Shown here piece after piece: positions 6,140 to 11,896 of a stretch of DNA of 11,896 nt. Position 1 is the stretch's first letter. Each line of letters starts with the position of its first letter. The notes under the pieces are model-generated. The model was given only the letters and a program-made list of their open reading frames with translations. It was not told where the DNA came from and made no database searches. This DNA comes from Candidatus Neomicrothrix sp. UBA4742 (lineage in GTDB: Bacteria; Actinomycetota; Acidimicrobiia; Acidimicrobiales; Acidimicrobilacustridaceae). The stretch covers positions 5,024 through 16,919 of the forward strand of contig DHIQ01000223.1 in the NCBI GenBank assembly GCA_002403895.1. The letters are read 5' to 3'. The position numbers and the translations under genes were made by a program.

Positions 6140-6339
6140 GTGGAACGATTTCTGCTCGACGACGTAGCGGCTAAGGAGATGTGCGACCGACTGGGCGTGG
6201 CCCTGCCGAGCGATCCCGACGAGGCCATCGCCGCCCTCGACAGGAGGTCTCGCCGAAGGTTCGCCGGGTGGCCGAACGGGCCGGCCTGCTCGGGGTGGGG
6301 TCCGACGGGCGGGCGCGCTTCACGCCCCGGGATCCGTAG
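6140..6339 (+). pseudogene. Small gene of about 66 codons with a frameshift
   Basis: From GTG 6140, preceded by AGGA at 6129-6132, the frame reads VERFLLDDVAAKEMCDRLG and on to EAIAALD, ending at codon 6239-6241. It then loses protein character (RRSRRRFAGWPNG). One base out of phase, 6244-6339 reads EVSPKVRRVAERAGLL, then GVGSDGRARFTPRDP and a TAG stop, which looks like a natural C-terminus. A single missing base near 6242 would join the two parts into one basic and acidic protein of about 66 residues. I do not recognise the family. It may be a real pseudogene or a base-calling/assembly error. The 3' end overlaps the convergent gene by 20 bp. It lies behind the hairpin at 6057-6121, so expression from upstream is uncertain. 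Confidence 0.5.
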
Positions 6340-6715
6340 AGCTCGGGCGCGACCCGTCGCTGCGGTGGCGATCCTCGTCGGGGTCGGGCACGTCGGTGCG
6401 GGCCCGATCGGCAATCGACCCCCGGCGGAACAGCCCCCACAGGGTCACCGCGATGATGAGTGCGAACACGGCGACCGCTGCGGTAATGGCCCAGATCGAT
6501 CGATGCGAGGCGACGGCGTCGTCGGCGAAGGTGGCCCAGCGTCCGCCGTTGGTGGTCGATACGGCGGTCCCCACGAAGATGGTGCCACCGTCGGCGATGG
6601 CCTTGGCCGGCTTGGGGGTGCCGGCGCACGATGCGGCCGCGGGCAAGGCGGGAGCACCAGCGGCCAGGGCCAGCGAGCCAACGGCCAGGGCCAGCAGGAG
6701 TGGCACACGGCGCAT
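6320..6715 (-). CDS. Secreted protein with C-terminal membrane anchor, possibly internally deleted
   Basis: This 131-residue protein begins with a signal peptide (MRRVPLLLALAVGSLALAAG, cleavage expected near AAASC). A short outside region follows with SCAGTPKPAKAI and TIFVGTAVSTTNGGRWATF, then a transmembrane helix, IWAITAAVAVFALIIAVTLWGLF (about residues 73-95), and a basic/acidic cytoplasmic tail starting FRRG. Cysteine 29-30 after the signal could also be read as a lipobox. The FVGTxxxxxNxGRxATF stretch recalls actinobacterial exported proteins that carry about 100 more residues between this strand and the anchor; if so, this copy has lost the middle of its domain in frame. That comparison is from memory and is not proven. 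The function is unknown. The ATG has only a weak GGCGGG upstream. Its 3' end overlaps the frameshifted small gene. Confidence 0.7.
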   Translation of the reverse strand: MRRVPLLLALAVGSLALAAGAPALPAAASCAGTPKPAKAIADGGTIFVGTAVSTTNGGRWATFADDAVASHRSIWAITAAVAVFALIIAVTLWGLFRRGSIADRARTDVPDPDEDRHRSDGSRPSSTDPGA

Positions 6716-6744
6716 CCCGCCACGGTAGACGTGACCTCGGCTTC

Positions 6745-6785
6745 TCTGGAGCCGTATCCATTCCCGGGGCGGATACGGCTCCAGA
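6745..6785. repeat. Perfect 15-bp stem hairpin with 11-nt loop
   Basis: TCTGGAGCCGTATCC (6745-6759) is exactly complementary to 6771-6785 across an 11-nt loop. On the plus strand TTTT follows within two bases, so it resembles a weak intrinsic terminator, yet no plus-strand gene ends here. It lies between the starts of the minus-strand gene (6715) and the oxidoreductase gene (6883), ending 49 bp before the operator at 6834. It has the same 41-nt geometry as the hairpin at 1097-1137, with unrelated sequence. Confidence 0.78.
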
Positions 6786-6833
6786 TTTTGAGGCGTGGGG
6801 GTAGGGCCGGTCGTGACCGGGTGGGCGGCTGAC

Positions 6834-6847
6834 TAGAACGTGTTCTA
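6834..6847. promoter_or_regulatory. KstR-type palindromic operator, second copy
   Basis: TAGAACGTGTTCTA matches TNNAACNNGTTNNA at every fixed position and shares all 12 arm bases with the site at 1209-1222; only the two central bases differ. It overlaps the -10 candidate at 6846-6851, so a bound repressor would block the promoter of the 6883-10598 operon. Confidence 0.75.
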
Positions 6848-6851
6848 AAGT
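6846..6851 (+). promoter_or_regulatory. Candidate -10 box of the 6883 operon
   Basis: TAAAGT fits TAnnnT and overlaps the operator by two bases. It predicts a transcript start near 6858 and a leader of about 25 nt containing the GGGGAGG ribosome site (6871-6877). No good -35 is visible. Confidence 0.45.
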
Positions 6852-6882
6852 CAGGGCGTCCACGACCAGGGGGGAGGACGCG

Positions 6883-7833
6883 ATGCCGGGGTCCATCCCC
6901 GAGGGGAAGCTCGTCTACGGCATGCAGCTGCCGGTCCAGTCCCAGAGCACCATCTATGCCGAGCCATGGGAGGCGGCGGCGGGAACGGCCGAGCTCACCG
7001 ACATCGCCCGGGCCGCCGACCGCAGCGGCTTCTTCTACGTGGCCGTGTGCGATCACGTCGCCATTCCTCGTCCCCTCGATGAAAAGATGAGCACCTCGTG
7101 GTGGGACACCATCGCCACACTCGGCTATTTGGCGGCGGTGACCGAGCACACCCATTTGCTCAGCCATGTCTACGTCTTGCCTTACCGCCACCCCTTGATG
7201 GCGGCCAAGTCCTTCCTCACTCTGGACGAGTTGAGCGGCGGGCGTGCCATCCTCGGAGTGGGGGCCGGGCACGTGGAGTCCGAGTTCGAACTGCTTGGCG
7301 TGAACTTCGCCGACCGGGGGCGCCTGCTCGACGACGCCATAGAGGTGGTGCGGGCCGCCTTTGCCCAGGAGTACCCATCGGTCCAGACGGCGAGCTTTCG
7401 GGTGGCCGATGCCGGGCTCCGGCCCCGCGGACCCCAGCCCGACGGCCCGCCCATCTGGGTCGGGGGATCGTCCAGGCCGGCCATGCGCCGGGCGGCCGAC
7501 CTCGGTGACGGCTGGCTCCCGCAGGGCCCACCCGAAGGCGGCATGAAGCGGGCCATCGCCTGGTTGGCCGAGCGGCGGGAGGCCAACGGCCGAGCCCATC
7601 GACCGTTCGCCGTCGGGGTCAACGCCGAGATCCTGTACCTGGGCGATCCCTGGTTCGAGGAGGGTCCGTTCCATCTGACCGGCGACCCCGAGCCCATGGC
7701 CGAGCGGCTTCGGCGCTATCGGGGCATCGGAATCAACCAGTTGCAGGTCCGGTTCCGTTCACGCTCGCCCGCCGAGCTGTGTGACCAGATCGACCGATTC
7801 GGGACCGACGTGGCCCCCCTGCTCAACGACTGA
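6883..7833 (+). CDS. LLM-class flavin/F420-dependent oxidoreductase
   Basis: This 316-residue luciferase-like oxidoreductase is the first gene of the longest operon in the window. Motifs are YVAVCDHVAIPRPL (52-65), TLDELSGGRAILGVGAGH (113-130), WVGGSSRPAMRRAADLGDGW (192-211) and a C-terminal half that ends QIDRFGTDVAPLL. The insertion with EKMSTSWWDT after the CDH motif distinguishes it from the other three LLM proteins. The ATG at 6883 is supported by GGGGAGG 5 nt upstream. The operator at 6834 makes it likely that the whole unit is repressed by a KstR-type regulator. The following SDR gene starts 17 bp after the stop. FMN or F420 are both possible cofactors; the substrate is unknown, though an SDR partner downstream fits oxidation of an alcohol or ketone. 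Confidence 0.88.
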   Translation: MPGSIPEGKLVYGMQLPVQSQSTIYAEPWEAAAGTAELTDIARAADRSGFFYVAVCDHVAIPRPLDEKMSTSWWDTIATLGYLAAVTEHTHLLSHVYVLPYRHPLMAAKSFLTLDELSGGRAILGVGAGHVESEFELLGVNFADRGRLLDDAIEVVRAAFAQEYPSVQTASFRVADAGLRPRGPQPDGPPIWVGGSSRPAMRRAADLGDGWLPQGPPEGGMKRAIAWLAERREANGRAHRPFAVGVNAEILYLGDPWFEEGPFHLTGDPEPMAERLRRYRGIGINQLQVRFRSRSPAELCDQIDRFGTDVAPLLND

Positions 7834-7850
7834 ATCGAGAGAGAGCACGC

Positions 7851-8630
7851 ATGCTGTTGGAAGGAAAGGTCGCCATCGTGTCGGGCATCGGGCCGGGGAT
7901 GGGCCGCGACATCGCGCTGGCCCTGGCCCGCGAGGGTGCCGACATCGCGATGGGTGCCCGCCGTGATCGGGGCCTGATCAAGGTCGCCGGTGAGGTGGAG
8001 GCCTTGGGTCGGCGTGCCGTGTGGGTGCAGACCGACATCACCGACCGCGAGCAATGCGAACGCCTGGCCCGTACCGCCCGCGAGGAGCTGGGCCGGGTGG
8101 ACATCCTGGTCAACAACGCGTTCAGCGACGGCACGGACTCCCTGTTCGAGGACAGCGACCTCGACGCCTGGCGCGACACCATGAACGTCAACCTGTTCGG
8201 CACGCTCCAGCTCACGCAGGCGGTGGTGCCGTACCTCAAGGAGCAGGTCGACAGCCGCATCATCATGATCAACAGCCAGTCGGGACAGGTGACGGACGAG
8301 ACATTCGGGGCCTACTCGACGTCCAAGGCGGCACTGGCCACCGCCACCAAGACGCTGGCCCGCGAGCTCGGCCGATACGGGGTGCGCGTGAACGGGATCC
8401 ATCCCAGTTACATCTGGGGGAAGTCGGTCGAGTGGTACATCAACCACATCGCCGAGGAGCGAGGGGTCGAGTTCCAGGTGGTGTACGACGAGTTCGCCGA
8501 CAAGAACTGCCTCAAGTACCTGCCGTCGTCGGCGGAGATCGCCGGGGCGGTGGTGTTCTTCGCCTCGCCCCTGGCCAAGGCGGTAACCGGCCAGAGCCTG
8601 CCGGTCAACTGCGGCGAGTACCTGAACTGA
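7851..8630 (+). CDS. Short-chain dehydrogenase/reductase, atypical SDR
   Basis: This 259-residue classical-length SDR catalyses NAD(P)-linked alcohol/ketone interconversion. The glycine-rich motif is SGIGPGMG (11-18), NNA is at 88-90, N114 lies in MNVNLFG, the catalytic serine is in NSQSGQ (141-146), and Y155/K159 form YSTSK. The end of strand beta-2 reads MGARRD, with arginines where NAD-specific enzymes carry Asp, so NADP is possible. The substrate loop after the catalytic lysine (HPSYIWGKSVEWYINHIAEE) is longer and more aromatic than in FabG-type enzymes, and the C-terminus reads PVNCGEYLN, not the usual VDGG. These differences mark a particular subfamily. GAGAGAGAG at 7837-7845 is a weak ribosome site, so coupling to the upstream gene is likely. 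Confidence 0.9.
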   Translation: MLLEGKVAIVSGIGPGMGRDIALALAREGADIAMGARRDRGLIKVAGEVEALGRRAVWVQTDITDREQCERLARTAREELGRVDILVNNAFSDGTDSLFEDSDLDAWRDTMNVNLFGTLQLTQAVVPYLKEQVDSRIIMINSQSGQVTDETFGAYSTSKAALATATKTLARELGRYGVRVNGIHPSYIWGKSVEWYINHIAEERGVEFQVVYDEFADKNCLKYLPSSAEIAGAVVFFASPLAKAVTGQSLPVNCGEYLN

Positions 8631-8663
8631 TCCCGAGCCGATCGAGTCCGAAGAGGAGTCCTG

Positions 8664-9020
8664 ATGGTCAAGTTGGTGTGCTTCCTGAAGCGGCGTGAGG
8701 GGATGACCCTCGAGGAGTTCTACGCGCATTGGGAGGGGAACCATGGGCCGCTCATTCGCTCCACGCCGGAGCTGGCTCGTCACATCGTGCGCTACGAGCA
8801 GCACCGCAGGGTCCCGCAGCCCGACTGGTGCGGCACCCCGGGCTACGACGGCATCACCATCCAGTGGCTGGAGTCGGTGGACGCCTTCCTGGCCTTCTGT
8901 GCCGAACCCAAGTACGTCGAGTTGATCGAGCCGGACGAGAAGCGGTTCTTGGATCGCGACAACCTGGTGTGGATGATCACCGAGGAACCCCTCGTCACCA
9001 TGGACGGGCCAACCTCATGA
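8664..9020 (+). CDS. EthD-domain protein (dimeric alpha-beta barrel)
   Basis: This 118-residue protein belongs to the EthD family (PF07110) of small ferredoxin-fold dimers, named for a gene of the ethyl tert-butyl ether degradation cluster; some relatives are monooxygenases, decarboxylases or dehydratases. Diagnostic features are LVCFLKRREGMTLEEFYAHW (4-23) and NHGPLIR (26-32), then a second beta-alpha unit with GITIQWLESVDAFLAF and the closing NLVWMITEEPLVT. A good ribosome site, AGAGGAG (8652-8658), precedes ATG 8664 by 5 nt. The last bases form ATGA with the next gene, a 4-bp overlap showing translational coupling. Sitting between SDR genes, it probably acts on the same pathway intermediate, or helps fold or stabilise it; the exact reaction cannot be told from sequence. 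Confidence 0.85.
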   Translation: MVKLVCFLKRREGMTLEEFYAHWEGNHGPLIRSTPELARHIVRYEQHRRVPQPDWCGTPGYDGITIQWLESVDAFLAFCAEPKYVELIEPDEKRFLDRDNLVWMITEEPLVTMDGPTS

Positions 9021-9775
9021 GGACGTTCGAGGGCCAGGTCGCCCTGGTCACCGGCGGTGCCTCCGGCATCGGCCGGGCCACCGCGCTGCAACTGGCCCAT
9101 GAAGGGGCGGCGGTCATGGTGGCCGACCTCGAGCGGTCCCACGGCGACCTGGTGGTGGCGGCCATCGAGGCCATCGGGGGCCGGGCCCGGTTCGTGCAAG
9201 CCGACGTCTCCGACCCGGACCAGGTCACCGCTATGGTCGCCGTAGTGGAGGAGGAGTTCGGTCGGCTCGATGTGGCCGTGAACAACGCCGGCACCTCGGG
9301 CACCTACAAGCCGCTCATCGAGCAATCGCTGGACGACTGGCAGCGCACGGTGGGGGTGAACCTCACCGGGACGTTCCTGTGCATGCAGGCCGAGATCCCC
9401 GCCATCCTCGACGTGGGCAAAGGCGCCATCGTGAACGTGGCGTCGGCCGCCGGCCTCATCGGCTTCGCCAACCTGCCGGCGTATGTGGCCAGCAAGCACG
9501 GGGTGGTCGGCCTCACCAAGAGCGTGGCGCTCGAGTACGCCCGCCAGGACATCCGGGTCAACGCGGTGTGCCCCGGCAACGTCCGCACCCCGATGCTCGA
9601 AGGGTTCGTCGGCGGCGACGAGCAGGCCCTCACCGGGATGGGCAAGATGACGCCGATCGGGCGGCTGGCCACGCCCGAGGAGATCGCCGAGGCCATCGTG
9701 TGGCTCTGCTCTGACGCGGCCAGTTTCGTGACCGGCCATGCCATGGCCGTCGACGGCGGCGTCCTCGCCACCTGA
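9017..9775 (+). CDS. Short-chain dehydrogenase/reductase, NAD-type
   Basis: This 252-residue classical SDR has the glycine motif TGGASGIG (12-19), D37 at the end of beta-2 (VADLE), which favours NAD over NADP, NNAG (89-92), N115 in VGVNLTG, S143 in NVASAAG, Y156/K160 in YVASK, and the typical C-terminus VTGHAMAVDGG. All four catalytic tetrad residues (N115, S143, Y156, K160) are present. The PGNVRTPML loop follows the family pattern. The ATG at 9017 overlaps the EthD stop by 4 bp; the frame is open upstream within the EthD gene but those codons are not SDR-like. Substrate is not determined; 3-hydroxyacyl-CoA or cyclic alcohol dehydrogenase activities are usual for this type. Confidence 0.92.
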   Translation: MRTFEGQVALVTGGASGIGRATALQLAHEGAAVMVADLERSHGDLVVAAIEAIGGRARFVQADVSDPDQVTAMVAVVEEEFGRLDVAVNNAGTSGTYKPLIEQSLDDWQRTVGVNLTGTFLCMQAEIPAILDVGKGAIVNVASAAGLIGFANLPAYVASKHGVVGLTKSVALEYARQDIRVNAVCPGNVRTPMLEGFVGGDEQALTGMGKMTPIGRLATPEEIAEAIVWLCSDAASFVTGHAMAVDGGVLAT

Positions 9776-9804
9776 GCTACAAAGCCGAGGGCGAGCATCG
9801 CACC

Positions 9805-9811
9805 GGAGGAG
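9805..9811 (+). promoter_or_regulatory. Ribosome binding site deciding the 9819 start
   Basis: GGAGGAG lies 7 nt before ATG 9819. The frame is open upstream to 9738 inside the previous gene; this site and the SDR N-terminus fix 9819. Confidence 0.7.
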
Positions 9812-9818
9812 ATCGACC

Positions 9819-10598
9819 ATGGGACTACTCGACGGGCGCAAGGCCATCGTCACCGGCGGGGGGAGCGGGATCGGCGCGGCCGCCGCTCGGCGCCTGGCGG
9901 CGGAAGGAGCGAAGGTCGCCGTGCTCGACCTCGACCTGGCGACGGCTGAGGCCGTTGCCGGGGAGATCGGCGGGCTGGCCTTCGGGGTCAATGTGGTCGA
10001 CGGCGAGGCGCTGGAACGGGCTACCGCCGAGGCCGTGGAGGGCCTGGGTGGGCTCACCACGGTGTTCCTCAACGCCGGGATCGGGTCACTCAAGCCACTG
10101 CACGCCTACTCGGGCAAGGAGTGGGATCTCCTCGTCGACGTGAACCTCAAGGGCACGTTCCACGGGTTGCGCTCGGCGGTGCCGCATCTGCAGGCTGGCG
10201 GAGGGGGGAGCGTGATCACCATGGCCTCGGTGAGCGGCATCCGACCGACGAGAGGCGAAGCGCCGTACGCCGCGGCCAAGGCCGGCATCATCGCCCTCAC
10301 CCGCAGCGCCGCCCTCGAGTACGGGCCCGATGGGGTGCGGGTCAATGCGGTTTCTCCCGGGTTCATCCGCACGCCGCTGACCGAGTTCACCTGGTCCATG
10401 CCCGAACACCTGGCTGCCATCGAGGCGGGCACCCCTCTGGGGCGCACCGGCACCGCCGACGACATCGCCGGTGTCGTCGTGTTCCTGGCCAGCGACCTGG
10501 CCGGCTATGTGACCGGCCAGAACGTGGTGGTCGACGGTGGCAGCCTGTTGCCCAGCGCGCAGATGGATCCGTTGCTGCGCGATCTGCTCGGAGGCTGA
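9819..10598 (+). CDS. Short-chain dehydrogenase/reductase, NAD-type
   Basis: This 259-residue classical SDR has TGGGSGIG (12-19), D37 in VLDLD indicating NAD, NAG (85-87), N109 in VDVNLKG, S137 in MASVSG, Y150/K154 in YAAAK, and the C-terminal VTGQNVVVDGG followed by a 16-residue tail. The catalytic tetrad is complete. It is the last member of the operon starting at 6883, 43 bp behind the previous SDR gene, with its own strong ribosome site. It is only moderately similar to the two other SDRs, so the three are not recent duplicates; successive or stereospecific dehydrogenations are more likely. No hairpin follows it; the next gene starts 21 bp later. Confidence 0.92.
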   Translation: MGLLDGRKAIVTGGGSGIGAAAARRLAAEGAKVAVLDLDLATAEAVAGEIGGLAFGVNVVDGEALERATAEAVEGLGGLTTVFLNAGIGSLKPLHAYSGKEWDLLVDVNLKGTFHGLRSAVPHLQAGGGGSVITMASVSGIRPTRGEAPYAAAKAGIIALTRSAALEYGPDGVRVNAVSPGFIRTPLTEFTWSMPEHLAAIEAGTPLGRTGTADDIAGVVVFLASDLAGYVTGQNVVVDGGSLLPSAQMDPLLRDLLGG

Positions 10599-10606
10599 TC
10601 GGCATC

Positions 10607-10612
10607 TAGCAT
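10607..10612 (+). promoter_or_regulatory. Candidate -10 box for a leaderless membrane-protein gene
   Basis: TAGCAT fits TAnnnT and stands 7 nt before GTG 10620, the same spacing as at the TetR and lipoprotein starts. No ribosome site is visible upstream of 10620, which agrees with a leaderless message. Confidence 0.4.
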
Positions 10613-10619
10613 CTGCGCC

Positions 10620-11896
10620 GTGACGACCCTGCCCCTCGACGACGCGACCGTCGACGAACGGCGGGGGGCCGTGGGGGGCGTCGCCGGTGCAGAGACCGAC
10701 GAGGTCGTCGGCGCGCCCGCCGACCCCGACCGGCTCAAACGCGATCAGGAATGGTCGGTTCCCCGGGGCCGGTTACCGGTCCGCGACGAGGGCGGACCCA
10801 TTGCTTGGTGGCGACTGGTGGCGCGCTGGAAGTCGGCCGGTCACCGGATCCTTCCCGGCATCAGCTACCCGATCTCCCTGTGGGTGGTGTGGCGTCTGGC
10901 CGAGATGGCGGTGAGCGTGCACCTCGGCGGCACCCCCGGCCACACTGCGTTCTTCTACGACTCCGAGCATTACCTGCGGATCATGCACATCGGCTACCTG
11001 CGACCCCGCTGGATCATGCCGTCGCATGCGTTCTTTCCCGGATTGTCGGCGTTGGGTTGGCCCATCTGGAAGCTGACCCACTCGGATCTTTTCACGGTGC
11101 ACGCGGTGGCCACAGTGACCGGGCTGGCCGCCTTCATCACCGTGTGGGGAGCGTCGAAGGCGTGGCGCGACGAGCAGGTGGCCCGACGGGCCGTCTTACT
11201 GTTCGCCCTTTTCCCATCGTCGTTGTTCCTGTGGGCGTTCTACAGCGAGGGCCTGTTCGTCGCTCTGGGCGCCGGCGCGGTGTGGGCCGACAAGCGCGAC
11301 CGTCGCTGGCTGGCCGCCGCCCTCATGGTGCCCATCGGGGCCACCCGCAGCGTGGGCATTCTCGTCCCCGCAGTGTTGATCCTGGCCCGCATCATCCGCC
11401 AGCGGCGCATCGACCGATGGGCGGTCACCTATGGCGTGGCCGGCTCGGTCGGTTTCCTGGCCACGCTGGCCATGATGAAGTCGCAGGTGGGCCAGCCCTT
11501 CGCCTTCGTAAAGGCACAGAAGGACTGGGGCCGGTCGCTGAGCCCGCCGTGGACGACGGTCATGCAGGGCTACCACAACCTGTGGCCGCGGCGGGGAACG
11601 GTGATGGTGCCCGCCCTGGTGGCCCGCAACTTCGACCTGTGGTGCGTGGTCATCGTGGTGACGGCGCTGGCCTACGCCGCCTGGTCCAAGCGGGATCGCT
11701 TTCCTATGGAGACTTGGATGCTGGGCCTGGGCATGATCATCCTGCCGCTGTGCTCCAGCGTGCTGGCCAGCTTCAACCGGTTCGTGTTCGCCGACTGGGT
11801 GATCTACCCGGTGTACGCCTCGGCCATCGGTCGCCTGCCCAAATGGTGGCGATGGGCGGTGATGGCCTCGCTGGCTGTCGCCCTGATCGCCACCGG
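10620..11896 (+). CDS. Polytopic membrane glycosyltransferase, PIG-V/Gpi18-like, 3' end beyond window
   Basis: The 425 visible residues start with about 65 polar, acidic residues (TTLPLDDATVDERRG...), then membrane segments. Resemblance is to the PIG-V / COG5542 mannosyltransferase group and related GT-C enzymes, which transfer sugar from polyprenyl-phosphate donors on the outer face of the membrane. Supporting features are FFYDSEHYLRIMHIGY (an acidic residue in the first outside loop, as in GT-C enzymes), PSHAFFPGLSALGWPIW, and RRAVLLFALFPSSLFLWAFYSEGLFVALG, close to the ALFP...F....YxExLF signature of the family. Further helices include GATRSVGILVPAVLILARII and the region around ASFNRFVFADWVIYPVYA. 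It is probably a separate transcription unit with its own leaderless start and need not belong to the catabolic pathway. Sugar donor and acceptor are unknown. Confidence 0.78.
   Translation, partial: MTTLPLDDATVDERRGAVGGVAGAETDEVVGAPADPDRLKRDQEWSVPRGRLPVRDEGGPIAWWRLVARWKSAGHRILPGISYPISLWVVWRLAEMAVSVHLGGTPGHTAFFYDSEHYLRIMHIGYLRPRWIMPSHAFFPGLSALGWPIWKLTHSDLFTVHAVATVTGLAAFITVWGASKAWRDEQVARRAVLLFALFPSSLFLWAFYSEGLFVALGAGAVWADKRDRRWLAAALMVPIGATRSVGILVPAVLILARIIRQRRIDRWAVTYGVAGSVGFLATLAMMKSQVGQPFAFVKAQKDWGRSLSPPWTTVMQGYHNLWPRRGTVMVPALVARNFDLWCVVIVVTALAYAAWSKRDRFPMETWMLGLGMIILPLCSSVLASFNRFVFADWVIYPVYASAIGRLPKWWRWAVMASLAVALIAT

Noticed and set aside
6745..6785. Ordinary intrinsic terminator
   Set aside because: The stem and the following TTTT look terminator-like, but no plus-strand gene ends upstream of it; the neighbouring genes start on both sides. 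Kept as a hairpin of unknown role.
1222..7833. Light-producing lux system
   Set aside because: The LLM proteins are only luciferase-like. There is no luxA/luxB pair or luxCDE fatty acid reductase; the family is mostly non-luminescent.

Overview
The window is GC-rich, densely packed bacterial DNA. Codon use, several starts that look leaderless (a TAnnnT hexamer exactly 7 nt before the start codon), and an abundance of luciferase-like oxidoreductases and short-chain dehydrogenases point to an actinobacterium. Acidimicrobiia or a related uncultured lineage is my best guess; no rRNA or other taxonomic marker is present. I see no tRNA, rRNA, CRISPR array, insertion sequence or phage gene.

Layout. 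(1) 1-968, minus: the N-terminal 322 residues of a thiolase, cut by the window edge. (2) 969-1221: divergent intergenic region with a 41-nt hairpin and a palindromic operator that touches the next start codon. (3) 1222-3851, plus: two LLM-class oxidoreductases and an isochorismatase-fold protein that lacks the usual catalytic triad; a long hairpin lies before the third gene. (4) 3861-4436, minus: a lipoprotein with two copies of a Yx(F/Y)xxD repeat. (5) 4461-6048, plus: a TetR-family regulator and a third LLM oxidoreductase. (6) 6057-6121: a second copy of the long hairpin, then a small frameshifted gene (6140-6339) and a minus-strand secreted and membrane-anchored protein (6320-6715). (7) 6716-6882: another 41-nt hairpin and a second operator. 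(8) 6883-10598, plus: an apparent operon of a fourth LLM oxidoreductase, an SDR, an EthD-domain protein and two more SDRs. (9) 10620 to the edge, plus: a polytopic membrane glycosyltransferase-like protein, truncated by the window.

How the genes fit together. Four LLM oxidoreductases, three SDRs, a thiolase, an EthD-type protein and a TetR regulator make a plausible catabolic island: monooxygenation or F420-linked redox steps, alcohol/ketone interconversion, then thiolytic cleavage of acyl-CoA intermediates. The two operators fit the TNNAACNNGTTNNA palindrome known for KstR, the actinobacterial steroid-catabolism repressor, at every fixed position. Steroid, isoprenoid or another hydrophobic substrate is therefore a reasonable hypothesis, but no gene here fixes the substrate.

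The least expected features are the two KstR-type operators, the two near-identical hairpin elements placed just after two divergent LLM genes, the two 15-11-15 hairpins upstream of the operators, and the overlapping back-to-back -10 elements between the TetR and lipoprotein genes.
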